A stretch of 64,000 nucleotides of DNA, taken from positions 1 to 64,000 of the forward strand of contig CBCPKK010000001.1 in assembly GCA_965119215.1 (NCBI GenBank), in the 5' to 3' direction. Shown here one piece after another: positions 1 through 7,981 of this stretch (the stretch's first letter is position 1; the number at the start of each line of letters is the position of its first letter). Under the pieces are notes generated by a model. That model did not search any database and was not told the DNA's origin. It saw only the letters and a list, made by a program, of their open reading frames with translations. The stretch is from Buttiauxella sp965119215. Lineage in GTDB: Bacteria > Pseudomonadota > Gammaproteobacteria > Enterobacterales > Enterobacteriaceae. A program made the position numbers and the translations under genes.

Positions 1-42
1 ATAGGGAGAGGGAGAAAAGATAAGGGAGAAAACGATACAATC

Positions 43-78
43 CCCTCTCCCTGTGGGAGAGGGCTAGGGTGAGGGCAC
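43..78. repeat. GC-rich palindromic intergenic repeat
   Basis: A perfect 9-base inverted repeat (CCCTCTCCC at 43-51, GGGAGAGGG at 55-63, 3-base loop) is followed by a GGGTGAGGGC tail to 78. Related G/C-strand-biased palindromes occur in this window at 13043-13080, 36968-37097 and 49104-49210. It is a REP-like interspersed element by its form; I cannot name the family. The preceding purine-rich bases (1-40) belong to an unseen intergenic stretch. Confidence 0.7.
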
Positions 79-141
79 TCCTTTCCCCACTCTCTAATAC
101 CCATTCTCCTAAGTTATCTCCGTCACAATCCCATAACATTT

Positions 142-157
142 TGTGAAAAGCGTCACG
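142..157 (+). promoter_or_regulatory. Candidate CRP-cAMP binding site
   Basis: TGTGA at 142-146, a 6-base spacer and TCACG at 153-157 match the CRP consensus TGTGA-N6-TCACA at 9 of 10 defined bases. It lies about 205 bases before the GTG of the dehydratase gene, in keeping with catabolite control of a carbon-source operon. This is a consensus match only; no promoter with the right spacing was identified. Confidence 0.45.
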
Positions 158-163
158 CCACCC

Positions 164-177
164 TGGACAGATGTCCA
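164..177. promoter_or_regulatory. Operator-like palindrome next to CRP-like site
   Basis: TGGACA (164-169), a GA spacer and TGTCCA (172-177) form a perfect two-fold symmetric site seven bases downstream of the CRP-like site. The size and symmetry fit the operator of a small dimeric regulator, for example a GntR-family protein, but the regulator gene is not in the window. Confidence 0.35.
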
Positions 178-361
178 AAGAATCGCCGCTATTTACGCAC
201 CTTTGACCGAGGAAAAGGGGGCTTTTTACGCATAAAGTGATTGATGAAACGCTGTTTTAAATTCAAATATCATCTATCTTTTTCCTAACACCCTTTTGCT
301 TTGGCCACAAGTTCGATACTGATTTCTCTCGTATTCGTCGTTAAAAAGGACCATCACGATC

Positions 362-1516
362 GTGAAAATAGAATCCGTAAACGTAACCGTTTTTACCTAC
401 CCAACCCGCCGTGTCTCAGACAGCGCAGGCCACTCTCATCCTGGCGCGGAAAGCCTGGCGAAAATGGCAATGCTGACCATCACCACTGATGAAGGGGACT
501 GCGGCTATTCATTCGCACCGCCAGAAGTGGTGCGCCCATTTGTCGTGAATGCGTTCTTCCGCAAAGTGTTGGTAGGGCAAGACCCGTTTAACCGTGAGCG
601 TATCTGGCAAGACCTGGTGCACTGGCAGCGCGGCAGCGCACATCAACTGACCGAACGCGCGCTTTCGTTTGTTGAGCAAGCGCTCTGGGATTTACTTGGC
701 CGCAAACTGAAAGTGCCGGTCTATAAATTGCTCGGCGGGTTCCGCGACAAAGTTCCGGCCTACGGTAGCACCATGTGCGGCGACGAGCTGGAAGGTGGAT
801 TATCCACGCCAGACGAGTTTGGACAGTTCGCTGAAAAGCTGGTCGCTCGCGGCTATAAAGCCATAAAACTCCATACCTGGATGCCACCGGTTGCCTTTGC
901 ACCAGACCCGAAAATGGACGTTAAAGCCTGTGCCGCCGTGCGCGAAGCCGTGGGGCCAGACATCGATTTAATGCTCGATGGTTATCACTGGTACAGCCGC
1001 AGCCAGGCGCTGTATATCGGCAAGGCACTGGAAAAACTCAACTTTGCCTGGTTCGAAGAGCCAATGGAAGAAGAGAGCATGGCGTCCTACGTCTGGCTTT
1101 CAGAAAATCTTTCCATTGATGTTGTCGGGCCGGAAAGCCTTGGCGGCAAGCATCACAGCCGTGCGGATTGGGTGAAAGCAGGCGCGTGCGACATTCTGCG
1201 CGCAGGCGCAAACGGCGTGGGCGGTATCTCACCAACGATGAAAGTGGCCGCGCTGGCTGAATCTTTCGGTATGGACTGCGAAGTTCACGGCAACGGCGCG
1301 GCAAGCCTGGCGGTTGTCGGGGCGATTCGCAATTGCCGCTGGTACGAACGCGGTTTACTGCACCCGTTCCTCGAATATGACGAGCCAGCCGCATACCTGA
1401 ACAGTATTGTTGACCCGATGGACACCGATGGCTTTGTGCATTTGCCACAACGCCCCGGTCTGGGTGAAGACATCAATTTCGAATATATAGAAACGCATAC
1501 CGTCAGCCGCGACTGA
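362..1516 (+). CDS. Enolase-superfamily dehydratase/racemase (MR-like subgroup)
   Basis: A 384-residue protein of the mandelate racemase/muconate lactonizing enzyme family. N-terminal capping domain about 1-125, C-terminal barrel about 130-370. Visible catalytic residues are a KxH motif (K169, H171, in IKLHTW) on the second barrel strand, metal ligands D206 (LMLDG), E232 (FEEP) and E258 (GPES), and H309 (EVHG) as the candidate general acid of the seventh strand. The Lys plus His-type arrangement fits acid-sugar dehydratases of the MR subgroup better than dipeptide epimerases, which use two lysines. The start is GTG with AAGGA 11 bases upstream. The exact substrate cannot be read from the sequence. 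It is followed by a peptide-type ABC importer, which may supply its substrate. Confidence 0.85.
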   Translation: MKIESVNVTVFTYPTRRVSDSAGHSHPGAESLAKMAMLTITTDEGDCGYSFAPPEVVRPFVVNAFFRKVLVGQDPFNRERIWQDLVHWQRGSAHQLTERALSFVEQALWDLLGRKLKVPVYKLLGGFRDKVPAYGSTMCGDELEGGLSTPDEFGQFAEKLVARGYKAIKLHTWMPPVAFAPDPKMDVKACAAVREAVGPDIDLMLDGYHWYSRSQALYIGKALEKLNFAWFEEPMEEESMASYVWLSENLSIDVVGPESLGGKHHSRADWVKAGACDILRAGANGVGGISPTMKVAALAESFGMDCEVHGNGAASLAVVGAIRNCRWYERGLLHPFLEYDEPAAYLNSIVDPMDTDGFVHLPQRPGLGEDINFEYIETHTVSRD

Positions 1517-1600
1517 CCCGCAAGGGTTTTCATAGCTGAACAATAATAAGCCCGGCGCAAGACGCTGGGTAATATCTACCCTACAAAAACGGTATCTATC

Positions 1601-3235
1601 ATGAATCGAAGCTCCCGACTGGGGGCGTGGCTGCTCACGCTCCTTTTCATGCTCGGCAGCGGCTCGGCGGTGGCAAAAACGCCGCCTGACCAGCTGATCA
1701 TCGGCATGAATATGAACAACCTGCTGACTCTGGACCCGGCGGCGATGACGGGCAATGAAGTCGTCGGGCTGGTGGTGAATCTTTATGACTCGCTGGTGGA
1801 ATTAGATCCGGCAAAACTCACCCATGTGCGCCCTGCGCTGGCAACGTCCTGGGACATCTCCGAAGACGGTAATCGTCTGACTTTCCATTTGCGCAACGGC
1901 GTGAAATTCCACTCTGGCAACCTGCTGACTGCCGATGATGTCGTGTGGTCGATGCGCCGCGTTCTGCACCTGAACCTTGCGCAGGCTTCGGTATGGAAGT
2001 CTTACGGTTTCAGTAAAAAGAACGTGGATGAGCATGTCAAAGCGCTGGATGCCTCAACGGTGGAAATCACGCTGCCGAAAGCCAACGATCCGCAACTGGT
2101 TGTTTATTCACTGGCAGCACTCGGAAGTGTGGTGGTGCTGGACAGCAAAACCGTGCTGCAACATGTGCAAAACGACGACTGGGGTAACCGCTGGCTGACC
2201 ACTAACGAAGCCGGTTCCGGCCCATTTAGCCTTGATGTGTGGCAAGCCAAGGATGTGCTGCGCATGAAGCGTAATCCTGAATACTGGCGTGGCGCACCGA
2301 AGCTTTCGCGCGTGGTGTTCCGTCACTTCCAGGAATCGCAAACCTTACGCCTGATGATTGCCAAGGGCGATCTGGATATTGCCAGCAACATGGCGGTATC
2401 TGACGTGAACGCACTGCGAAAAGACCCGGATTTAACTGTCGATGCCGTCAAAAAAGGCACCATCTATTACGTCGCCATGAGCATGAAAGAGCCGCATTTC
2501 GCCAACCCCAAAGTGCGCGAAGCCGTGCGTTATCTCATTGATTACCAGGGCATCAACAAAGCGCTGATGCCGGGCTACGGCGTGCTGCACCAGCGTCCTA
2601 TCCAGTCTGGCATGCCTGCCACATTGCCGAATCCTGGCTATGCGCTGGATATTCCACGGGCGAAAAAACTGCTGGCCGAAGCGGGCTACCCGGACGGTTT
2701 TGATACCACGCTGCGCGTGCTGGCCGACCAACCCTTCCTTAACATTGCAATTGCGGTGCAATCCACGCTGATGCAGGCAGGCATTAACGCGAAAATCGTC
2801 ACCGGAACCGGCAACCAGATTTACGGCGCAATGCGCGAGCGCAAGTTTGACATGCTGGTCGGGCGCGGCGGCAGTGGTGTGGAACCGCATCCACATTCCA
2901 GCCTGCGTTCGCTGGTCTACAACCCGGATAACAGCGATGCCGCGCGTCTGACTAACTTCCAGGGCTGGCGCACCAGCTTCTATGACAAAACGCTGAATCA
3001 GCAAATCGACAAAGCGCTGGTTGAGCGTGACCCGGCTAAACAGCTCGAGGAATACCAGGCGATTCAGACCCGTTACGACGCCCTGATCCCCGCGCTGTTG
3101 CCGCTTTCGCAGATGGTGGACTCGGTTGTGGTGCGCAAAGAAGTGCAGAACTACCAGCCGCACCCGTCAGCAACCACTTTCCTGCGCGATGTGTATAAAA
3201 CGCCAGCCGCTGAAAATGGGGAGAACAAATCATGA
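1601..3235 (+). CDS. Periplasmic substrate-binding protein, Opp/Dpp (SBP_bac_5) family
   Basis: A 544-residue family-5 extracytoplasmic solute-binding protein. The N-terminus has a basic start, a leucine-rich core and a probable signal peptidase I site after AVA (residue 25); there is no lipobox cysteine, so it should be soluble in the periplasm. The region after the signal (LTLDPAAMTGNEVVG, then LATSWDIS and LTFHLRNGVKFH) is typical of peptide/nickel-type binding proteins. It lies 84 bases after the dehydratase gene and its stop overlaps the start of the first permease (ATGA), so the importer genes are translationally coupled. The family includes proteins for dipeptides, glutathione, nickel and oligosaccharides, so the ligand is open. 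Confidence 0.88.
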   Translation: MNRSSRLGAWLLTLLFMLGSGSAVAKTPPDQLIIGMNMNNLLTLDPAAMTGNEVVGLVVNLYDSLVELDPAKLTHVRPALATSWDISEDGNRLTFHLRNGVKFHSGNLLTADDVVWSMRRVLHLNLAQASVWKSYGFSKKNVDEHVKALDASTVEITLPKANDPQLVVYSLAALGSVVVLDSKTVLQHVQNDDWGNRWLTTNEAGSGPFSLDVWQAKDVLRMKRNPEYWRGAPKLSRVVFRHFQESQTLRLMIAKGDLDIASNMAVSDVNALRKDPDLTVDAVKKGTIYYVAMSMKEPHFANPKVREAVRYLIDYQGINKALMPGYGVLHQRPIQSGMPATLPNPGYALDIPRAKKLLAEAGYPDGFDTTLRVLADQPFLNIAIAVQSTLMQAGINAKIVTGTGNQIYGAMRERKFDMLVGRGGSGVEPHPHSSLRSLVYNPDNSDAARLTNFQGWRTSFYDKTLNQQIDKALVERDPAKQLEEYQAIQTRYDALIPALLPLSQMVDSVVVRKEVQNYQPHPSATTFLRDVYKTPAAENGENKS

Positions 3236-4269
3236 GCATGATCCTGTTAGCGCCTGGCGGCCGTGCCCGGCGTTTTTCAAAACGATTAAGCCAGGTGTTG
3301 ATCACCTTATTTGGCCTGTTGCTGCTGACGTTCTTCATTGGCCGCGTGATGCCTATCGACCCGGTGCTGGCAATCGTCGGCCCGGATGCCGACCAAAGCA
3401 CTTATCAGCAGGTTTATCACCAACTGGGCTTTGATCAATCGCTGGCGACGCAGTTCTGGATTTATCTCGGTGGCCTGCTGCACGGTGATTTAGGTAACGC
3501 GCTGCTGACCGGTAAACCAGTTGTGGACGATATTCTGCGCGTATTCCCGGCAACGCTGGAACTGGCGACGGTAGCGATTATTGTCGGCGCGGGTTTGGGC
3601 ATCCCTCTGGGCGTTTGGGCTGCGGCTCGCCGCAACAGCGTGGTGGATTACGCGGTGCGCATTATCAGCCTGGCCGGTTATTCCACGCCGATTTTCTGGG
3701 TGGGCATGATGGGGCTGCTGCTGTTTTACGCCTGGCTGGGTTGGGTAGGCGGTGCAGGGCGCATTGATTTAGGGCTGGATGGTTTAGTCCCGCGCCGCAC
3801 AGGATTGTTGTTGGTCGATTCATTGCTGGCAGGCAACAGCGCGGTGTTCTTTAACGCACTGAATCACCTGATTTTGCCTGCGTCTTTACTGGGCTTCCAC
3901 TCGCTGGCGTACATCAGCCGTATGACGCGCAGCTTTATGCTGGCGCAGCTCTCGCAGGAATTCATCATCACTGCGCGGGTGAAAGGGCTGACCGAACGCC
4001 AGGTTATCTGGAATCACGCCTTCCGCAACATTCTGGTGCAGTTGCTGACGGTGGTGGCGCTGGCTTACGGCTCACTGCTGGAAGGGGCGGTACTGATTGA
4101 AACCGTGTTCTCGTGGCCGGGCTTTGGTTCTTATCTCACCGGCAGTTTGTTGCTGGGCGATATGAACGCGGTGATGGGATGCGTGCTGGTGGTGGGGGTG
4201 ATCTTTGTGCTGCTCAACCTGCTGTCCGACATGCTTTACCAACTCTTTGATCCGAGGACAAAATCATGA
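3232..4269 (+). CDS. ABC transporter permease, DppB/OppB type
   Basis: A 345-residue inner-membrane permease of the BPD_transp_1 family. Several hydrophobic helices are evident, starting with ITLFGLLLLTFFIGRVM near the N-terminus, and the EAA-type cytoplasmic loop (ARVKGLTERQVIWNH) that contacts the ATPase is present near residue 250. It overlaps the binding-protein gene and the second permease gene by four bases each (ATGA at both ends), and it forms the first half of the translocation pore. Confidence 0.9.
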   Translation: MSMILLAPGGRARRFSKRLSQVLITLFGLLLLTFFIGRVMPIDPVLAIVGPDADQSTYQQVYHQLGFDQSLATQFWIYLGGLLHGDLGNALLTGKPVVDDILRVFPATLELATVAIIVGAGLGIPLGVWAAARRNSVVDYAVRIISLAGYSTPIFWVGMMGLLLFYAWLGWVGGAGRIDLGLDGLVPRRTGLLLVDSLLAGNSAVFFNALNHLILPASLLGFHSLAYISRMTRSFMLAQLSQEFIITARVKGLTERQVIWNHAFRNILVQLLTVVALAYGSLLEGAVLIETVFSWPGFGSYLTGSLLLGDMNAVMGCVLVVGVIFVLLNLLSDMLYQLFDPRTKS

Positions 4270-5171
4270 CCGTCTCCTTTGGAACACCACAACTCACCGC
4301 TGCCGACGAGCGTTCATTACGCTTTAAGCGTGCTGGTCTGCAAGTGATTGCCTTTATCGGAAAAATGGCGCGTAACCCGCTAACGGCAATTGGCGGCGGG
4401 ATTGTCTTCCTGCTGTTGATGGTTGCGATTTTTGCGCCGTGGATAGCGCCGTTTAACCCGCTGGTGCAGGATTTGAATAATGCGCTGACCGCCCCGAATG
4501 CCGCGCACTGGTTTGGCACCGACGAGTTTGGCCGCGATATCTTCAGCCGCCTGGTTTACGGTTCGCGCATCACGCTCTACATCGTGCTGCTGGTGTCGGT
4601 CACCGTTGGCCCGCTGGGTTTGCTGCTTGGCGTTACTGCCGGTTATTTCGGTGGCAAAGTCGATATGGTGCTGATGCGCATCACCGATATCTTCATTTCC
4701 TTCCCAAGCCTGGTGCTGGCGCTGGCTTTTGTCGCCGCCCTCGGCCCCGGCCTTGAGCATGTGGTGATTGCGATTACGCTTACGGCCTGGCCACCTATTG
4801 CGCGCCTGGCGCGTGCGGAAACGCTCTCTTTACGGCAGGCCGATTTTATCTCCGCAGTTCGTTTGCAAGGTGCGTCGCCCGTACGCGTGCTGTGGCGTCA
4901 CATCGTGCCGCTGTGCATGCCGTCGGTGATTATCCGTATCACCATGAATATGGCGGGCATCATCCTGACTGCCGCCGGTCTTGGCTTCTTAGGGCTTGGC
5001 GCACAACCACCGGAGCCGGAGTGGGGTGCCATGATTTCCAGCGGGCGCACTTACATGATGGAGTGTTGGTGGGTAGTAACGATTCCGGGGCTGGCGATTT
5101 TAATCAACAGTCTGGCATTCAACTTCTTGGGAGATGGCTTACGTGACATCCTCGATCCTCGCAGCGAATAA
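4266..5171 (+). CDS. ABC transporter permease, DppC/OppC type
   Basis: A 301-residue second permease. It has the N-terminal OppC-type segment (first membrane helix about residues 38-58, then HWFGTDEFGRDIFSRL), which is a hallmark of DppC/OppC proteins, and an EAA-type loop (SAVRLQGASPVRVLWRH) near residue 200. It pairs with the product of the previous gene. Its 3' end overlaps the following ATPase gene by 38 bases. Confidence 0.9.
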   Translation: MTVSFGTPQLTAADERSLRFKRAGLQVIAFIGKMARNPLTAIGGGIVFLLLMVAIFAPWIAPFNPLVQDLNNALTAPNAAHWFGTDEFGRDIFSRLVYGSRITLYIVLLVSVTVGPLGLLLGVTAGYFGGKVDMVLMRITDIFISFPSLVLALAFVAALGPGLEHVVIAITLTAWPPIARLARAETLSLRQADFISAVRLQGASPVRVLWRHIVPLCMPSVIIRITMNMAGIILTAAGLGFLGLGAQPPEPEWGAMISSGRTYMMECWWVVTIPGLAILINSLAFNFLGDGLRDILDPRSE

Positions 5172-6009
5172 CTCGCCGCAACTGCTTGATGTACGCGACC
5201 TGAACGTGACTTTTGTGAATGGCCGCCTGCAAACCCACGCGGTGCGTGGCGTTTCATTCCAGCTCGGGCGCGAAAAACTGGCCATTGTTGGCGAGTCCGG
5301 TTCCGGGAAATCCACCGTTGGCCGCGCACTGTTACAGCTTCACCCTAAAAAAGCGCAAATCACCGCCGAGCGTATGCAGTTTGCTGACGTGGATTTGCTG
5401 AACGCGACCGATGCGCAAATGCGCGACGTACGCGGCAAGCGAATTTCGATGATTATGCAAGACCCGAAATACTCGCTTAATCCGGTGATGTGCGTCGGCG
5501 ATCAAATTGCTGAAGCCTGGCTAACGCACCATCGCGTGGGTCATAAAGAAGCGAAACAGAAGGTGCTGGAGATGCTGGAAGTGGTGCGTATTCGCCAGCC
5601 AGAACGCGTCTACAACCTGTACCCGCATGAGGTTTCCGGCGGCCAGGGCCAGCGCATCATGATTGCCATGATGTTAATCACGGACCCGGAAATGGTGATT
5701 GCCGATGAACCGACTTCGGCACTGGATGTTTCGGTGCGTTTGCAGGTGCTGGCGCTGCTCGACGATTTAGTGCAGTCGCGCGGCCTGGGGCTGATTTTCA
5801 TCAGCCACGACATCAACCTGGTGCGCAGTTTCTGCGACCGCGTATTGGTGATGTATGCCGGGCGAGTGGTGGAATCTATCGCCGCGAAGGATCTGGATAA
5901 CGCGCAGCATCCCTACACGCAAGGGCTTATCAGTGCCTTGCCGGATATGGACAAGCGCCGCGAGCATCTGCCGGTTCTACAACGCCAGGCAAGTTGGCTA
6001 ACTGAATAA
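5134..6009 (+). CDS. ABC transporter ATP-binding protein, DppD/OppD type
   Basis: A 291-residue ATPase. Walker A GESGSGKS (residues 53-60), signature SGGQGQR, Walker B MVIADEP followed by TSALD, and the switch His in FISHD are all intact. The C-terminal HPYTQGLISALP segment is the start of the oligopeptide-transporter C-terminal domain, but the protein is shorter than typical DppD (about 325), so this extension is reduced. The chosen ATG lies inside the end of the previous gene. It drives import together with the next ATPase. Confidence 0.9.
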   Translation: MAYVTSSILAANNSPQLLDVRDLNVTFVNGRLQTHAVRGVSFQLGREKLAIVGESGSGKSTVGRALLQLHPKKAQITAERMQFADVDLLNATDAQMRDVRGKRISMIMQDPKYSLNPVMCVGDQIAEAWLTHHRVGHKEAKQKVLEMLEVVRIRQPERVYNLYPHEVSGGQGQRIMIAMMLITDPEMVIADEPTSALDVSVRLQVLALLDDLVQSRGLGLIFISHDINLVRSFCDRVLVMYAGRVVESIAAKDLDNAQHPYTQGLISALPDMDKRREHLPVLQRQASWLTE

Positions 6010-6019
6010 GGAGCATCGT

Positions 6020-6802
6020 ATGTCATCTATGATTGAAGTCAGCCAGCTCAATTTAACCTTTGGCGAAGGGGCGAAAACCAACCAGGTGCTGTTTGATGTG
6101 AGTTTTAACGTCGGGCATGGCGAGATTTTCGGCCTGGTGGGCGAATCTGGTTCAGGGAAAACCACGGTGCTGAAATGCCTGGCGGGGTTGTTTACTCACT
6201 GGCATGGAAAGCTGGCGATTGACGGCACGGAGCTTGAACACAGCATCAGCCGCGAGCGTTGCCGCATGGTGCAGATGGTGTTTCAAGATCCGTACGGTTC
6301 ATTGCACCCGCGCCACACCATCGGTGACATTCTGGAAGAGCCGTTGCAAATTCAGGGTTTCACCGACCGCGACCGCCGCATTAACCTGATGCTGGATAAA
6401 GTCGGGCTAAATCGCGCGTTTCGCAGCCGCTTTCCGCATCAGCTTTCCGGTGGACAGCGCCAGCGTGTGGCGATTGCGCGGGCGTTGGTGCTCGAACCTC
6501 AGGTGTTATTGCTTGATGAACCGACATCGGCGCTGGATGTTTCGGTGCAGGCGGAAATTCTCAATTTACTGGCCGATTTGCAGCAGGAATCGAAACTGAC
6601 TTATTTAATGGTGACGCATGATTTAGGCGTGATTGCACATTTATGCCATCGCGTTGGGGTGATGCAGCACGGGCGTATTCTTGAATCGCTAAGTACCGAT
6701 GAATTAATCCGTGGCGAGGCGCAAAACCCTTATACGCAAATGCTGGTAAACGCCAGCCGGCAATATAGCCGTGAAATGGCAAAGCAGGTGGCGAATTTCT
6801 GA
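6020..6802 (+). CDS. ABC transporter ATP-binding protein, DppF/OppF type
   Basis: A 260-residue second ATPase of the importer. Walker A GESGSGKT (41-48), signature LSGGQRQR, Walker B LLLDEPTSALD and the VTHD switch are intact. A good ribosome binding site (AAGGAG) precedes ATG. It is the last gene of the operon; its stop is 19 bases from the convergent yegS stop. Between them a weak stem (GCCCGC at 6809-6814 with GCGGGC at 6832-6837) lacks a clear T-run. Confidence 0.9.
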   Translation: MSSMIEVSQLNLTFGEGAKTNQVLFDVSFNVGHGEIFGLVGESGSGKTTVLKCLAGLFTHWHGKLAIDGTELEHSISRERCRMVQMVFQDPYGSLHPRHTIGDILEEPLQIQGFTDRDRRINLMLDKVGLNRAFRSRFPHQLSGGQRQRVAIARALVLEPQVLLLDEPTSALDVSVQAEILNLLADLQQESKLTYLMVTHDLGVIAHLCHRVGVMQHGRILESLSTDELIRGEAQNPYTQMLVNASRQYSREMAKQVANF

Positions 6803-6821
6803 CAAGTGCAGCCCGCAGTTG

Positions 6822-7721
6822 CTAACCCAGCAGCGGGCAGTTTGGTGGCAGGCGGCAGTTCAACGCATTGGGATGGATATCAATACGGAATTTCTGGCCG
6901 GTTTGCGGTTCGCCATCAAGGTTAAAAGTAATGTCGTGCGGGGCGGTTATCTCAAACCAGGATGAACGGCCGTCAATAATATTCGGGCTGTCGTCCGGGC
7001 GCGTGAGCGTATTAAAGATGGCCGGAAGCAGTTCTTCACCGGTAAAAATACGCAGTTCAAGCAGCCCGTCGTTAATCAGCGCCTGCGGACATAATTCCTG
7101 CCCGCCGCCTGCCTGGCGACCATTGCCAATACCAATCACCAGCGCATCACCTTCCCACTCAAAATCTTCGCCGCGAATTTCACAATGGTCCGGTTTAAGC
7201 GTATCCAGACGAATCAGACCGTGAACGAAATAGGCGATTCCCCCCAGCGCGGCTTTCAGTTTTTCTGGTGTTTCGGTGGTGATGCGTGTGCCAAAACCGC
7301 CGGTTGCCATATTAATAAAGAAGGCAGATTCATTCACCTGCACCAGATCGATGGCAACACTTCTGCCGATAATGGCAAGCTGCAGCGCTTTGTCCAGTTC
7401 CTGCGGAATGCCAACGCTGGTGGCAAAATCGTTCGCGGTGCCCAACGGCAAAATCCCCAGGGCTGGGCGACGTTCAGGGGCGAGCTGCGCGAGTGCAGTT
7501 GCCACTTCATTGATTGTTCCGTCACCGCCGCCTGCAATCACGGTATCGACACCGAGATTCGCCGCTTCTTCTACGTAACGATTAGCATCACCTTTTTCCC
7601 AGGTGACACGGATATGTAACGTGTATCCCTCATCTCGCATGACGTTGATTGCGCTGCGCAAGATGTCGTTGTTAGCACCTTTGCCGTTCAGGATGACAAG
7701 CGTTACCGGAAACTGCTCCAT
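6822..7721 (-). CDS. yegS: Lipid kinase YegS
   Basis: A 299-residue diacylglycerol-kinase-family protein, the same length as E. coli YegS, which phosphorylates lipids such as phosphatidylglycerol in vitro. The nucleotide-binding loop GGGDGT is at 64-69, followed by INEVA, and LGILPLGTANDFA is the second conserved catalytic-domain motif. The start is ATG preceded by AGAGGT. It is soluble, with no signal peptide or membrane helix. Its physiological substrate remains uncertain even in E. coli. Confidence 0.93.
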   Translation of the reverse strand: MEQFPVTLVILNGKGANNDILRSAINVMRDEGYTLHIRVTWEKGDANRYVEEAANLGVDTVIAGGGDGTINEVATALAQLAPERRPALGILPLGTANDFATSVGIPQELDKALQLAIIGRSVAIDLVQVNESAFFINMATGGFGTRITTETPEKLKAALGGIAYFVHGLIRLDTLKPDHCEIRGEDFEWEGDALVIGIGNGRQAGGGQELCPQALINDGLLELRIFTGEELLPAIFNTLTRPDDSPNIIDGRSSWFEITAPHDITFNLDGEPQTGQKFRIDIHPNALNCRLPPNCPLLG

Positions 7722-7810
7722 GGCATACCTCTGGAAATGTAGTTGAGTGCAGAGTGTATCGTATGTGAGGGATTTGCGGGTAAGAACGGGATGAGTCTGA
7801 CGGGTTCGAC

Positions 7811-7847
7811 AAAAAAGAAGGCCTGCGCAAGGGAGATTGCACAGGCC
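7811..7847 (-). terminator. Rho-independent terminator of cyaR
   Basis: An 11-base stem with one mismatch (GGCCTGTGCAA with TTGCGCAGGCC, minus strand, 7847 to 7820) and a short loop is followed by TTC and TTTTTT (7816-7811). It forms the 3' end of CyaR and the Hfq-binding tail, and would also stop transcripts reading through from trhP. Confidence 0.9.
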
Positions 7848-7897
7848 AATGAGGTGGTTCCTGGTACAGCTAGCATTTATGGGTTATGTTTTTCAGC
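7811..7897 (-). ncRNA. cyaR: CyaR small regulatory RNA
   Basis: The minus strand from 7897 to 7811 reads GCTGAAAAACATAACCCAT at the 5' end, then TAGCTGTACCAGGAACCACC, then a terminator hairpin and six T residues: 87 nt, almost identical to E. coli CyaR (RyeE) as I remember it. It also has the same place, directly downstream of trhP (yegQ) and in the same orientation. CyaR is an Hfq-dependent, CRP-activated RNA that represses ompX, luxS, nadE and yqaE; the unpaired CCAGGAACCACC segment is the antisense region. The only visible differences are in the terminator stem and one deleted A near the 5' end. Confidence 0.95.
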
Positions 7898-7903
7898 CCG
7901 ACG

Positions 7904-7946
7904 ATAATAACCGCATCCAGCGAAGCGGTATGTGATCGGTTTCTAA
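7904..7946 (-). promoter_or_regulatory. cyaR promoter with CRP site at -41.5
   Basis: TATTAT (minus strand, 7909-7904) is a well-placed -10 element seven bases before the CyaR 5' end at 7897. A CRP site (plus-strand TGTGA at 7931-7935, N6, TCTAA at 7942-7946) is centred at 7938.5, that is at -41.5, the class II activator position. One half-site is strong and the other weak. There is no good -35, as expected for a CRP-dependent promoter. Confidence 0.75.
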
Positions 7947-7981
7947 GAAATCTTCTCGAGTGAAAAAATAACCTAAATTAG

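Larger units (their letters stand above)
1..361. other. Intergenic region upstream of the dehydratase operon
   Basis: There is no convincing gene. A short open frame beginning at 301 overlaps the next gene in another frame and has no recognisable sequence. The region contains the palindromic repeat at 43-78, a CRP-like site at 142-157 and a 14-base operator-like palindrome at 164-177. The last 60 bases are AT-rich and probably hold the promoter, but no well-spaced -35/-10 pair stands out. Confidence 0.6.

Noticed and set aside
301..489. 62-codon frame overlapping the dehydratase start
   Set aside because: Overlaps the well-supported gene in another frame, with a non-ATG start and no recognisable protein.
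362..1516. Assignment as dipeptide epimerase because of the peptide-type importer
   Set aside because: Dipeptide epimerases have lysines on both sides of the active site, while here a Lys-x-His and a late-strand His fit the MR-subgroup dehydratases better.
6803..6840. Terminator between the importer operon and yegS
   Set aside because: A 6-base stem with bulge, partly within yegS and without a T-run on either strand; too weak to list.
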